A DNA stretch of 64,000 nt from Oxytricha trifallax (lineage: Eukaryota; Ciliophora; Spirotrichea; Sporadotrichida; Oxytrichidae): assembly GCA_000711775.1 (NCBI GenBank), contig ARYC01019178.1:1-64000 (forward strand), read 5' to 3'. The translations under genes and the position numbers were made by a program. How positions within the stretch are numbered: position 1 is the first letter of the stretch; each line of letters starts with the position of its first letter. Below are positions 45,601 to 57,515 of this stretch, piece after piece. The notes below the pieces were generated by a model that searched no databases, was not told the DNA's origin, and worked only from the letters and a program-made list of their open reading frames with translations.

Positions 45601-46129
45601 AATATTAGATTTAAAATCTTTTTATTAAGATATTTTAAACTCATTTGAATATAAACTTTGATTGCTTATTGTAAGTGATTAATTAAAATAAGAAAAATCT
45701 GATTTAATAAGATTGCTAAAAGTGAAGATCATTACGGAATATATGCACTTGGCAAAAATGAGATTTCTAATATAAATTTAAGTATTTCAATCTAAATAAA
45801 TTATTTAAAACTCTCTTTCGAAATATTCTTCTATTACTTTTTCATTTATTTATCAAATTTTTATATTTTAAAAACAACTTTAATATATTTACATTTCAAT
45901 ATCTTTCTAATTATATTGAGAAAAAAATATTTTACTCCATCAATTATATCATATTGCAATAGATTTGGCTTCTTTTTTTGAAAAAAATTTTAAATCAAAT
46001 AAAATTATGATAATAAATTCTTTTTTAGGTTTGTGAAATGCTAAATAAAAATTTTTACCTTTTATCAAACAATTTTTATACAAGTCTAAACAATTAAATT
46101 TTTCTATGATTGTTTTGAGGATTTGATTC

Positions 46130-46280
46130 TTAATTAGTTCAAATTAGAGATAAAGATAACATCAGTAGGGTTGATATTTTATATAAAGTTTTCCTATTTT
46201 TGCTCATTTTAGTATTTATATTCTTCCAGTTCAAGCTAAGTCTTCATAATATAGTCAATTAACCATTCCAAATATTTAAT
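46130..46280 (-). CDS. Short MDS island
   Basis: The minus strand reads EWLIDYIMKTQLELEEYKYQ, NEQKQENFIQNINPTDVIFI, with Gln from TAA/TAG. It lies just left of TBE-C, on the same strand as the islands at 45.4 and 54.8 kb. Function unknown. Confidence 0.4.
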
Positions 46281-46689
46281 CATACTTAATTTAAAATAAA
46301 ATTTTAAATATTGATTAATTATAAAATTTTATAATTAAGATAATAATGAAAATATGGGTCTTTTGAGACAAAGTTTTATTATCTTTTTGTATATAAATTT
46401 CTATTTATTTTATAATAATAGTCATTCATCTATTTGATTATAAAGACTCTCAATTATTCTTTTTTTAATTTGAACAAGAGAGTCTCTCTAAGAAATTAAA
46501 TATCAGTTTAGCACAATGAAATAAAAGTTCTGTTTTTGAAAAAGATCCCCAAAACCCCTTATTTATATGTTTTAATGAATTTTATTTTTGGTATTGTTAA
46601 GATTTTTACAGCTTTGTACAAAAATGCAAGTTTTATACGGATTTAAAGCATATTAAATGGTTATTATTTTGAATTAAATCGAACGATTT

Positions 46690-48680
46690 TATCTGCTTGT
46701 CTTTGTAATACCTCTTGATTATAGTTCTCTGTCGTTTTTCGAATATGTATAAAGTGATTATGTTGGATATCCTAGAAAAATACGATGATTATCTAATAAT
46801 CTTAATAATTTCATTCCATATTCTTCTTGTTTAATATGTTAAAAAGCCAAGCACATTAAATATAACTCTTGTCTTGCTCTAACGTATTTCATAATTTCCA
46901 TTTTGCTCTCTAAGATAATTGCAGCTACCGCCCAAACATCTCATTAAAAAGAGCCATTATTCCACTTCTTAATTATTGGAAGGTAATCTGTTGTGTCTAG
47001 AACTTTAGCTAATTTCACAATATCTTATCATATTACATTATTAAAATCTATGAATTCAATTTTTTAAAGGAAAAAATTAGCATTAAATTATCTGGCTTCA
47101 ATCTCTATGAACATACCCTAGTTCATGGAGCTCTTTTAAACCTTTAGTCATTTCTGTGAGTATTCCATTCAAATCTTCTGAATATCTATTATAAAAGTGA
47201 TGCTCTCATTAAGTCATTTTAAAATTTTGGGGGGGGGCAACACCTGAACCAGTAAATTATATTCATATTTCTACCTCCCTAAGAATTCAATAAATGCACG
47301 ACTAAGATAAAATAAGGGTCAATAAACTGATTACAGCATTAAAAATAGCTATAGACAACTCCATCATGTCAAGTTTATTCATTAAGAAATTATATTAATA
47401 TTCGATTTTTTTATTGATTTTTTTCAAAAGTATTTTGTAATTTTTTCATAAATTATGATTTAACTAAGTGTTATACAAGCTATATCCCAACAAGTCACCC
47501 ATTTAATAAAAGAAGGTATATCTAAATTTTAGTTTAGCATACTTAGATATATTCAAATGTAAATTGGTGACTTGTTGGGATATAGCTTGTATAACACTTA
47601 GTTAAATCATAATTTATGAAAAAATTACAAAATACTTTTGAAAAAAATCAATAAAAAATCGAATATTAATATAATTTCTTAATGAATAAACTTGACATGA
47701 TGGAGTTGTCTATAGCTATTTTTAATGCTGTAATCAGGTTTATTGACCCTTATTTGACCTTAGTCGTGCATTTATTGAGTTCTTAGGGAGGTAGAAATAA
47801 GAATATAATTTACTGGTTCAGGTGTTGCCCCCCCAAATTTATAAGTCTTAGTGCAATAAAACCATGGCCAAGGAAAATTCTACAAATTAAATTTGTTCAT
47901 TCATTTTTTTTAAAGACTTTCTTAGTAATATGAATTCATTGGCTATCTATTTTGATACTACTAATTCATAATGAATTATCTTAAAAACATGCTCATCAAC
48001 TACGACGAGTCTTAGTTTGTTCTGTACGTCGATGTGTAATTACTTGTAAATACACCTTTTGAGATAAACTGCATTGAATGAATGTTCATTGCTTTCGCTT
48101 AATAGCATGCTAAAATAGTGATACCTTCTTTTTGATTAATCAATTCATACAAACAGTTTTCTATCTACTGAGTGTGTCCTGCTACTCTTTTAATTTCTCA
48201 ATTGTATTATACTTTCTGTTGCAGGTATAAATGTTTTAGTTTCATGAATCAAGTACTCGCTAAGTGATTCTTTTACTGAATGGGAATAAGAGTTAATACA
48301 GGTCATGCACTAATATCTGCAATCGAATTCATAATGCTTGAAATACACATTAGTTTTGCTTGAGTGTATCTCTTTGAAGTGCATTATTAAGCTAGATTTG
48401 GTAGTTAAGAAATTTATGCACATTTGCATTTGATAGTTTATTTTTCTTTTGGTTGCTGTTTTTTTCTTCTTTATCCAAATCAATTAACGTTTAAGCTTCT
48501 ATCTTAATGATATCTTTCTTTTATTTAATAAATTAAATTTTAAAGACCTCTGCTCTCTGCTCTCAGCTCTCCTTCTTAACATAAATAACTTCTTGCTTTT
48601 AATGCCACCCAAAGTTTAGCTATGATTATCCTGTTCCAAGATAAAGATTGCTTTACGATGTAAGCTAGTCACCATGTTTA
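46690..48680 (-). pseudogene. TBE-C 57-kDa zinc-finger/kinase ORF, split by element E
   Basis: The minus strand shows GLKELHELGYVHRD then, after a one-base loss, LKPDNLMLIF (about 47150-47080), the kinase catalytic loop. The zinc-finger part lies near 48300-48420. Element E (47229-47834) is inserted in the kinase domain. Frameshifts are frequent. Confidence 0.75.
47229..47834. mobile_element. Foldback element E nested in TBE-C
   Basis: 606 bp with ends ggggggg-caacacctgaacc and complement, arms of about 285 bp and a short centre near 47530. AAATTT flanks both sides. No ORF. The G-run ends resemble those of foldback element K. Confidence 0.85.
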
Positions 48681-49013
48681 AATTCAAATATAAATTTCTA
48701 ATATAAAGCTCTAATAACCTATTTAGTTATAGTAACTCTGTATACGAAATAAACACAACAGCAATAATGCTTGATACTCAGATGTTAGAAATCATATTTA
48801 AACTAAGTTTATGACTATTATTTTTATAATTTCATGCCTAATATTATTAATTTTACTAATAACTTACAGAAAATTTAGGTTGCCACTGGTACCATTTAAG
48901 TTATGAACAATTTTAGAACTTTTCCATTAAAGCCTGATTGTTTTAAAACTTGGTACTAATTAAGTTTTAGTTCTATTAAATTGGTACCAATTAAAACTAA
49001 ACGGATTTTGTAT

Positions 49014-49276
49014 AAAACCCCATAGATCAATTAAGAAGCGAGGATTGGAGTTAAGAACAATTAGATTAAAATTTAATTATTATTGGCTAATATTAATTAT
49101 AATTAGGGTAAAATCAAATTTACAAACTCTGATCGGATTTTTTATTAAGGACAATTAATCGAGCCAATAGTTTCAATAATTAGCCGAAGGATTAAAATTG
49201 TACGCCAATAATATTTAAGTCTTAATTTAATTGTTCTTAACTCCAATCTTCACTTCTTAATTGATCTATGGGTTTT
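49014..49276. mobile_element. MITE J, copy 1, nested in TBE-C
   Basis: 263 bp with inverted ends aaaaccccatagatcaatta. The end starts with AAAACCCC, the telomere repeat unit, as TBE ends do. A second copy is at 62967-63230. The inner motif ggacaattaatcgagccaat is shared by both copies. No ORF. Confidence 0.88.
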
Positions 49277-49399
49277 AAGTGCTAATTTAATGGAACTATA
49301 TTTGTAGAAATGGTGATCAATCTCTGAAGTTTATAACAGCTAATGCAAACTTTATTCACCTATTTTTACCAGGTTGACCTCCTATAAGATGCCATATTT

Positions 49400-50230
49400 A
49401 ATGGTACAACTACAAAATATAGAATCAACAAGTTTATTTATAAAAATTGTAAATTCTTTAATTGGAAAAGTAACAAAAATGGAATCCTTAAATTAAGATT
49501 CATGATTTGATCTCAAGATTTAGAAGCAATCGATATTCTCATAAAATGATAATAATAATTCAATATATAATTAAAAAAATTTCTTAATTGGGTTTATTTC
49601 TTCCAACTATGGATTGTACCAATTTATTATTCTTATAACTATGCTTAGTGATGAGATGAAAGCTTTCAAAAACAATGATAATAAGTTGATATATAAACTT
49701 AACTAAACTACCCAGAGATTTCTGAAAATAATATTTTTTATTATGCTTAGAAAGATGAAGAGTTGGTTGGTACCTTCCTATTAAGAATAACGTACTAATT
49801 AATTTACATAAAGGATTATTTTCTTAGGAGTTTTTGGTACTTAAGGGAAAGCTATCTTAGTGAAATCATTAAAGAAGCTTTAAAGAAATTCAACTCAATT
49901 TCTTTAGAAAAATAAAGGAATCAAGGCATACTACAAGACCTGCCTCTCAGACCAAAAAAAGCATCCTTACCTCTATTGTAAGTTTTTATTCATAACTTTG
50001 TAGATAATTCTGGAACTGGAATATTCCTAAAGAGAAAAAAATTACATAAAGGGATAGATACAGACTATTTATAAAAAGAGCAAGATAATTTATATAAATA
50101 TGTATAAAAACCAGATGAAATGAACATCGATGCTGCCACTAGTTCAAAGAGAAGAAATACTAGTCTTAGCTTAGAAATAAAAGAAGAAAGAAAAACCAAA
50201 CCCATTAAAGAGTTCAATTAATATGTGTAA
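49400..50230 (+). pseudogene. TBE-C 22-kDa ORF, decayed
   Basis: The plus strand ends with PDEMNIDAATSSKRRNTSL near 50115-50160, matching the basic tail of the TBE-A and TBE-B 22-kDa ORFs. The frame is broken several times. Confidence 0.65.
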
Positions 50231-50239
50231 TAATTTATT

Positions 50240-51173
50240 CATTTCAGTCTTCCACATATATAAAACATTAATTCTTCCTTCTCTGACACAATCTATTGTC
50301 TTATCTATATTAACTCTCTTACAACTTATCTCAATCTAGTCTACTGTATCGATAGGCAATAGTGAATATGACAATAAAGCAACAGTTTCTTGTTGTGAGT
50401 CTTGATCTAACTCCAGTTAGAAATATATTTAATTAAATTTTAGGGTATAATGAACGTTATACACAGAGATATGTTAACTCTTCCAATGCCTTCGTAGATT
50501 ACTTAGTCTCATAAATTGAGAGGTTGTCAACAAATATATTGATTTTTTAGATGCTGTACTTTCCTACTCTCGATTAATAGATTTGAGTGAATTTACATTA
50601 CTTTCAAAGCCTGAATCCATAATAAAACCTGCTAAGTATTCATGAGCGAAAACCTTTACCTTTAGTTGTTGACCTCTTTAGTATCTCATACTTTCTATAT
50701 CAGGACTAATTAATAAATTTGTTGAATGGAAATCAGCTTCATCAGCATAAATGAACTTTATTATTATCAATAGACCTCTGCATTTAATCATAAATATAGT
50801 TTAAATTATTGCAATAAACTGGGACTGTAAATCATGACTATCTTCAAATTTATGAAAGCCTTAAAAGTAATAACATTTCGTCCATTAAAATTAGCGATGA
50901 TCTATGGAGAAAAGCGCGTGTCAATAAACTTATGATGTAGCATTACAGTTCTCTAGTCGAGTAGAAAGTGTGCTCATTAGTTTAAAATCTTCTAATAGAA
51001 GAGTTAGTCAAAATGAACTTGTTGAGAACTTTTATTTTTTGTAAGATTTTTTAAATAGATAGAGTTAAAATGCTTAACAGTTTTCAGCGGGAATACATAA
51101 CAGTTGATGCACTCTTGTGTAAAATCTTGGCATTTTCTGCATTATTTAAAACTGGATAGATATAATCTATATT
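50240..51173 (-). pseudogene. TBE-C transposase, decayed
   Basis: The minus strand is recognisably homologous to the TBE-A transposase over the DDE core (for example around the second Asp at about 50520 and the HYKKLLLYHL region near 50390), but with frequent frameshifts. The Glu motif is disrupted. Its N-terminal end is separated from the TBE right end by element D. Confidence 0.7.
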
Positions 51174-51355
51174 ATTGTTAAAATAGAATTGAATCGGGGA
51201 AGTTGAAAAATAAAAATGTAAATTCATATTTAAATAATTATAACTGCCATTAGCTAGAAATGCTTATAGATCAAATTTGGTTCTGGCTACTTACCGTTAT
51301 GTGTCTGTATCTGAACAGTAGATGTTACTTGCTCTATCGGTGATATTATTTCCTC

Positions 51356-51545
51356 GGAATGACATTTGACTCATTTGACTGCAGTACATGTTTGATTTAT
51401 AGAGGAATTTGACCGATTTGACCTATTTGACTGATTTCACCGTAATATTTGTAGTCTAATTACACGGATTTAATTATTAATTAATTTAATATTAAAAATA
51501 AATATAATAATTAGGGATTTGACTGATTTGACCCATTTGACTGAG
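51356..51545 (+). repeat. 9-bp iterons of element D, left arm
   Basis: Clusters of 9-bp direct repeats, (g/c)atttgac(t/c), at 51364-51382, 51405-51440 and 51516-51543. The inverse set is at about 52255-52290 and 52355-52442. The unit differs from those of F and G. Confidence 0.88.
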
Positions 51546-51626
51546 ATTATTTTGTGGTCAAATTTTTCAAAGTGTAATGTGTAATATATTTAAGTTTATT
51601 ATTATTAAAAACATCAAGGAGAAGCA

Positions 51627-51941
51627 ATGGCGAATCAAGATACTTAGAGTGGTTCCGAAATTCAATACATTTCAATTTACAAGCTTGTACTTGTCATTAT
51701 CCGAGACATATTGAAAACCTAAGATGCCTTTCAGATTTAAACTCTCATAAGTTTAATAAAGGATAGATTAGTCGTATTAAGAATGATCACATACATGCGC
51801 GCAAATTTGTTCCTAATGCTTTCTTCGTTTCATAAAGAGCTAGATAATATCTCAGTGAAGGCTAAAGGTCAATTGTTTTCAATCAATTTAAAACCACTGG
51901 TATAATTTATAACATCTGTACTAAAACCATTCAAAAACTGA
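51627..51941 (+). CDS. 104-codon ORF in element D, tentative
   Basis: ATG 51627 to TGA 51941 (MANQDTQSGSEIQYISIYKL). A different plus-strand frame is open from about 51546 into the right arm and reads CTCHYPRHIENLRCLSDLNS, then HKFNKGQISRIKNDHIHARK and ILAGYNFKYRYFYYDLFLLQ, which looks more protein-like but lacks a clear ATG. A frameshift might join them. It could be the remnant of an accessory gene. Unknown family. Confidence 0.3.
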
Positions 51942-52819
51942 GCTCCGCATACAATTTCATCACAATCAGTGGCATATTAGCAGGCTACAATTTCAAATAC
52001 AGATACTTCTATTATGATTTGTTCCTCCTATAAGTGATTGGTTTGTGCTTTGAGCAAAAGTATCAAAATGTAGATTTCAATTTCATTCAAGCTACTGGAG
52101 TCTAATTCCAAAACACAGATTGTAAATTGGAATGTATTGAATTTCGGAACCACTCTAAGTATCTTGATTCGCCATTGCTTCTCCTTGATGTTTTTAATAA
52201 TAATAAACTTAAATATATTACACATTACACTTTGAAAAATTTGACCACAAAATAATCTCAGTCAAATGGGTCAAATCAGTCAAATCCCTAATTATTATAT
52301 TTATTTTTAATATTAAATTAATTAATAATTAAATCCGAGTAAATAGGCAACAAATATCACGGTCAAATCAGTCAAATCAGTCAAATGGGTCAAATCCCTC
52401 TATAAATCAAGCATGTACTGCGGTCAAATGAGTCAAATGACATTCCGAGGAAAGAAGATCACCGATAGAGCAAGTAACATCTACTGATCAGATACAGACA
52501 CATAACGGTAAGTAGCCAGAACCAAATTTGATCTATAAGCATTTCTAGCTAATGGCAGTTATAATTATTTAAATATGAATTTACATTTTTATTTTTCAAC
52601 TTCCCCGATTCAATTCTATTTTAACAATAATACTAGTAACAGACCTAAGCTTAGGCAGTAATTCCAAAATTTTTTCATAATAAACAGATCCTAAATTTTG
52701 CTAATTTCTTTTTCTCTAAATTACACAATTTGCCTAATTTCTCTGCTACATTAATAAGACCTAAACAATACCCTACAATTAAAATCACAAAATATTCTAA
52801 TTAAGAGTTTTTGATTACA

Positions 52820-54770
52820 ATTAATTTAAATGTAAAGAAATAAAATATATATTTAAAAAGTCAACAATTTTAATTAAAAGAATTCAAGTGCAAAACAAAA
52901 TCAATACTAAATAAAAAATCTTACTTATGACTTTATAAAAAACAAATATAGCAACTTAAAAAATTATTTTTTTATTCTTTGAAAAATTTCAATTAAAATT
53001 TAGTAATAAATGAAATTAATCTGATAATAGAATATATTGCTATTAAAAACACAAATACTTGAAATAATTAAAATATGTAAATATTAGAGCTAGCTCAATG
53101 TTAAATTTGGTCAAGTTCTTTGAATCCACATATTCTATCAGGTATTTATATTTTTTAATTTTAACTTAATTTTATTCTAAAAAACATATAGATTATAATT
53201 ATTGATTAAATATTAAATATTAGGTAATCTATTGAAAATCATTAATTAATGACGACTAGGTAAAATTATTATTGACTAAATTAAAGGAAAGTGTCAGAAT
53301 ATATAATTAATTTTTTTATATTGATATTTAATTAAATACTCAATCGAATCTATTAATCAATATAAAGTTTAATCTATCATTTAAAATATTTTCCTATTTT
53401 TGGGTGCTACTTACTTTGATAGTTCTAATTGTTTTTATTGTCTACTAATGCTCTCTTTAAATACTATTTCCAAAATAAAAGAAAATGAATAAATATTAAT
53501 AACTATATTTCATTTAAACTTGAGTATTAATTAATACAAATAATTCCCAAAAAAAATCATAAATCTTATTGCTTAGATAAATCTTCAGTAAATCTTGAAA
53601 TTTATTCTAGAATCTACAATTAAAAATAACAACTTAATTTTATTCAACAAATCATGATTTTTTGTTTAATTTCCAATGTATATTTAAAGCTATTTTTCTT
53701 AATATTTAATATATAAATATCAGCATTAACAACAAAATATAAAGTTGCTAGGCTTTCATACTTATTCTAACTAATATTAAAGATAACTAAAAAGTTTAAT
53801 AGTTTTAATATTTTTAATTTACCAAAATTTAACAATAATAACAATAATTATAAAAGATAACTGTTTTAAAAAATCAATTAAAATAATAATAATATTAATC
53901 TATACACAAATAAGAGGATTTTACTTTATAAACTAGTATAATTTTGAAAATCAATGCATATACATTTTTATTATTTTTGGCTTAATAAAAGATGATATTT
54001 TTGATAATGGATGCAATAAGTTTATGATATTTCTAAGTTATCATATAGAGGGAAATTATATAAATAACCTTATATTAAATTTAATAAACAGTTGAAGAAG
54101 GAGTTTGTTCCTAATTAACAAGATTTAAATAATTTAAGTTACTAAAATTTTGATTTAAATTTTACTAAATATTTTCTGCTAATACAATATATGCATATTT
54201 AAGAAATAATATTAAAAAAATAATCTTAGATAAATGATGGAGTACAATATTGGTAGCTTTTAGCTTATAATATTTCATTTAATTTTATTCAAAATATTAA
54301 TTTAGAAACAATATCAGTTTATTTATAGAAAAAAGATTAATCTTATTAAAATTTAATGGCCACATTATATATTAAATCTAAAAATATTCCATTATGGAAT
54401 GAATTGCTTGGAATTAATTATTAGCACTATTAATTGATATATTCGCTTTAAAATATTAAAATGCAAAATAATAATTAAAAATAATGCTTCGATCGGATTT
54501 TATCTGATTTTTTAAGGTTTCTTGAATTAAAAAATTATCCATCTCCGTCGTGTTATTTAAAATATAAATTTATAATTAAAAAGTAAATTTTAGGGAACTA
54601 CTCATTCAAAACCCTAAACACTTTATAGTAATAACTGAATTCTTTATCAATTTATAAATATAAATTTATTTATCTTATACTTTAATAGTTTTATTTGGTT
54701 ATTATTATATATTAAAAGTAAGTTAATGAATTTAATGGTGACTTAAATGAGAGATTTAAGAAGAGTTTTT
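52820..54770. other. AT-rich spacer
   Basis: About 2 kb, very AT-rich, with no coding island or repeat that I can support. Confidence 0.45.
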
Positions 54771-54784
54771 TTTAATTATTCACT

Positions 54785-55065
54785 GAATTATTTCAAGATA
54801 ATGATAAAATATCTGCTTTAGCCCTTTTCTCTGTTAACGATGAAATAATAATTTGAGCCTTCCATGAACTTTTGAATTGGTTGCACTTGACTTTATTAAT
54901 TTCTCTTAATTTAAAATGCATCAACTTCTTTTAAATATCAATAAAATTGAAGACATCAACTTTATGAGCTTACTAAATCTCTTCCATTCATTAAAATAAA
55001 AGTTCTTGAATAATATTCTCTAACTTTGAATATGTAAATGTTATCACCAGTAATTTTAAACTCTT
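54785..55065 (-). CDS. MDS islands of an unknown minus-strand gene
   Basis: The minus strand reads FKITGDNIYIFKVREYYSRT then FILMNGRDLVSS (about 55060-54965). In a shifted frame it continues KEVDAFQIKRNQQSQVQPIQ, KFMEGSNYYFIVNREKGQSR (about 54930-54800). The shift could be an MDS junction or indel. It may be a later part of the gene that starts near 60.47 kb. Function unknown. Confidence 0.48.
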
Positions 55066-55271
55066 ATTTACCTGAAAAATAATTAATACTCCCTGAAAAT
55101 AATTAATACTCCTTACTAAATTAAATATTTTTTAAAATAAAAAATAAATTTAGAAAGTTTGATATAATGGAGCTCAACTCTGAAATTATATCACAATCTT
55201 TGATATCTTTTATAATAATTTATATTTAAGACTAACCTTCAGCTCCTTTATTTAGAGTTAATTTAATATTA

Positions 55272-56040
55272 TAAGGGGAAGTTTCATGCCCCCAACATTC
55301 AAATTTTTATTATACCTTAATCCTAAATTAAAAATATTTTTAATAAGGTTTATATTAATCCATTGTCTCAAAATATATTCTAAAATCTTTGTACTAATAA
55401 TTTTAATTTAAATATATGAAATCTTGATATAATATTCGAAATTTAAATATGATATAAAATAATAATTGATGTATAAAGAATAAATTATTATAAAATATTG
55501 ATGATTATCAGAAATTTATAAAAAATAAAATATAGTAATAATGTCTGGGCAGAAAACTCCCCCCCCAAATTTTATTTATAGAAAATTGCCTTATTTTTTA
55601 AATTTTCATTAAGCTTTATAGAGATAAGTATTTAAGCGTGTTTAAATTTAAATAACCGGAATTTAATGACAAATTTAATAATAAATTTTGAATTAAAGAT
55701 AAAAATTAAGTTTTTATTAACTTATAAACTTTTAAAAAATGAATATAAAATTTTTATATGTCGAAACTTTATGAAATCTTAGTGACAGACAAACTTCAAA
55801 AAAGGTTATAAGTACGATTCAGTTTTTCCTAAGTTGCTCTCTTAAATTTTCTATTGAAAAAATTTTCTATTAATACTTTATAGAAGTTGAATTTCATTTT
55901 TTAATTCACATTCAATTTTAATATAAAACGATTTAAAAAATTTGATTGTCATTATTCAATTAACCTTACAAAAGATATAAGGGTTGGGGAGTTTCCTGGC
56001 TATTTTTATGATTAAAAAAATTTAGGAAAGTTTCCAAGTA
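55272..56040. repeat. Inverted repeat of family Q, copy 2
   Basis: ggggaagtttcatgcccccaacattc at the left (about 55275-55300) opposes ggttggggagtttcctggc at the right (about 55984). A central cccccccc run lies near 55560. It matches copies 1 and 3 at the ends. No ORF. Confidence 0.45.
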
Positions 56041-56049
56041 AGATTTTTA

Positions 56050-57100
56050 TATATTTCTCTATTTCTTTTTTATTAGTTAGTCCTTTTAACAACAAGTAAC
56101 AATTTTTAGTAATTATTTTAGCGTGAGATTTCAAATAGATTAGCCAATGTCTGATGAAGTTTTAAATATATTTTACTTTAAAATTTGATTTTTCTATTAT
56201 GCATATAGAATTATGGTAATATTTAACTTTAATTATTCCTATTTATAAAACATTATTCACAATAATATACTAAACAATTGCTTTCTCTTCATTTTTGAAA
56301 ATGATACAGTTAGTATATTTAAAATATAAATTTATTCACAATTCTATGAAAAATTCATTAATATATATATATAATATATATATATCTATATATATATGTA
56401 TATAAAAATATACTTGCCAGTAAAAACCTTTTACTTGTTATGGAACTAACCCCCTAAAATATAAATTAATTGCTAAGAAAAATTATCAATCAAATAAATC
56501 TAATAAGTTCTATTAAGTTTTGAGTTTATTCATTGTTTACTATTTTTATAAAATATTGAGAACTAATACAATTTTAGCTTATAATTAATAGTTTTATTAA
56601 TAGTATTATATAATTTTAAGTTTTAATATCATTAATTATAAAAATAATTAAACATTTAGTTTTTAATTTTTATACTGTTATTATAAAAAAAATTAATTTT
56701 TTTTTAAATTAACTAAGCGCCAAATTTTATTGCCAGACTTTAATCCTGAAAATTTTTTTTAAAAAAATAAATTATACTAATAAAAATCAAATTAATAAAT
56801 TATAGGAATTTATAATGCTTAAATCAACTATAATATAATAATAACTTAAATAAAAGTTAATGATATTAAATCTTATACTTCACTTTTAATATATTTTAGC
56901 AAATCTTGTAAAATAATTTGTTTTTTTTTAAATTTGTATTTAAAGAAATTTATAATATCTTTATTTTATAAAACCTTTTTGTAAGAATAATTCTTAAACA
57001 TTTAGAGCCGTGAATATATAAAAAGATTTATCTCATAAAAAATAATATTTAATTCTATAAAATTATTCGAATAGAATCATTATTTCTAAAGGTTTATAAT
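56050..57100. other. AT-rich spacer
   Basis: AT-rich DNA with a TA-rich low-complexity run at about 56358-56402. A very short minus-strand island near 56100-56160 is not strong enough to call. Confidence 0.4.
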
Positions 57101-57104
57101 ATTT

Positions 57105-57318
57105 TAGGTTTTGACTATTACTTAAGCGAGCTAGTCTATTATTGTTCCATCATACCATCATGATCTTGTGAAAATTTTTCATTGTTCAATTTATTGCTGA
57201 TATTTAATTTCTTTTAGTTTTCCATAACATTTTCAATCATTTGTAAATTATTAGAGTAGTTTTAGTAGCTTGGTTAGTCAAAGAAACCATCCATTTAATT
57301 TTCTGGTAATTGTGCCAT
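57105..57318 (-). CDS. Gln/Asn-rich MDS, possible gene start
   Basis: ATG at 57318 reads MAQLPENQMDGFFDQPSYQN, YSNNLQMIENVMENQKKLNI then KFSQDHDGMMEQQQTSSLKQ. Many Gln are TAA/TAG. The Met may be a true start or internal to the gene beginning at 60474. It lies just outside the left end of palindromic element F. Function unknown. Confidence 0.55.
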
Positions 57319-57515
57319 GTTCACTAACAAATAAAAATTAAAAATATGTATTATTTTATAATTAATCATATAAAAGCAGCTGTAAAAATAATATCTACAC
57401 TTACAAAAATGGTGATTAAATTTTATAATTAAATAATTAAGAATGATAGATGGATGAGTTGAAAATTTAAATTAAGTATACCTAATGTTTTATCATTTTT
57501 ATTTTAGCAGTAATT

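Larger units (their letters stand above)
51174..52628. mobile_element. Palindromic iteron element D, nested in TBE-C
   Basis: 1,455 bp with ends attgttaaaatagaattga and complement and arms of about 510 bp. Conserved ttaccgttatg lies at 51291-51301 and inverted at 52501-52511. Subterminal 9-bp repeats of the type atttgactg follow. The terminal 180 bp is shared with elements F and G. The 430-bp centre carries open frames of unknown meaning. Confidence 0.9.
46541..52813 (-). mobile_element. TBE-C, decayed and inverted, with three nested insertions
   Basis: The left border (ccccaaaacccctt, 46547-46560) and right border (complement of caaaaactcttaattagaa, to 52813) are degenerate TBE ends. Gene order is the reverse of TBE-A and -B: 57-kDa ORF (-), 22-kDa ORF (+), transposase (-). 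Removing inserts E (606 bp), J1 (263 bp) and D (1,455 bp) leaves about 3.95 kb, the TBE size. All genes carry frameshifts. It is older than TBE-A and -B judged by divergence. Confidence 0.85.

Noticed and set aside
56358..56402. Origin or regulatory site in a TA-rich run
   Set aside because: Simple TA dinucleotide repeats are common in this AT-rich DNA and carry no further signal.
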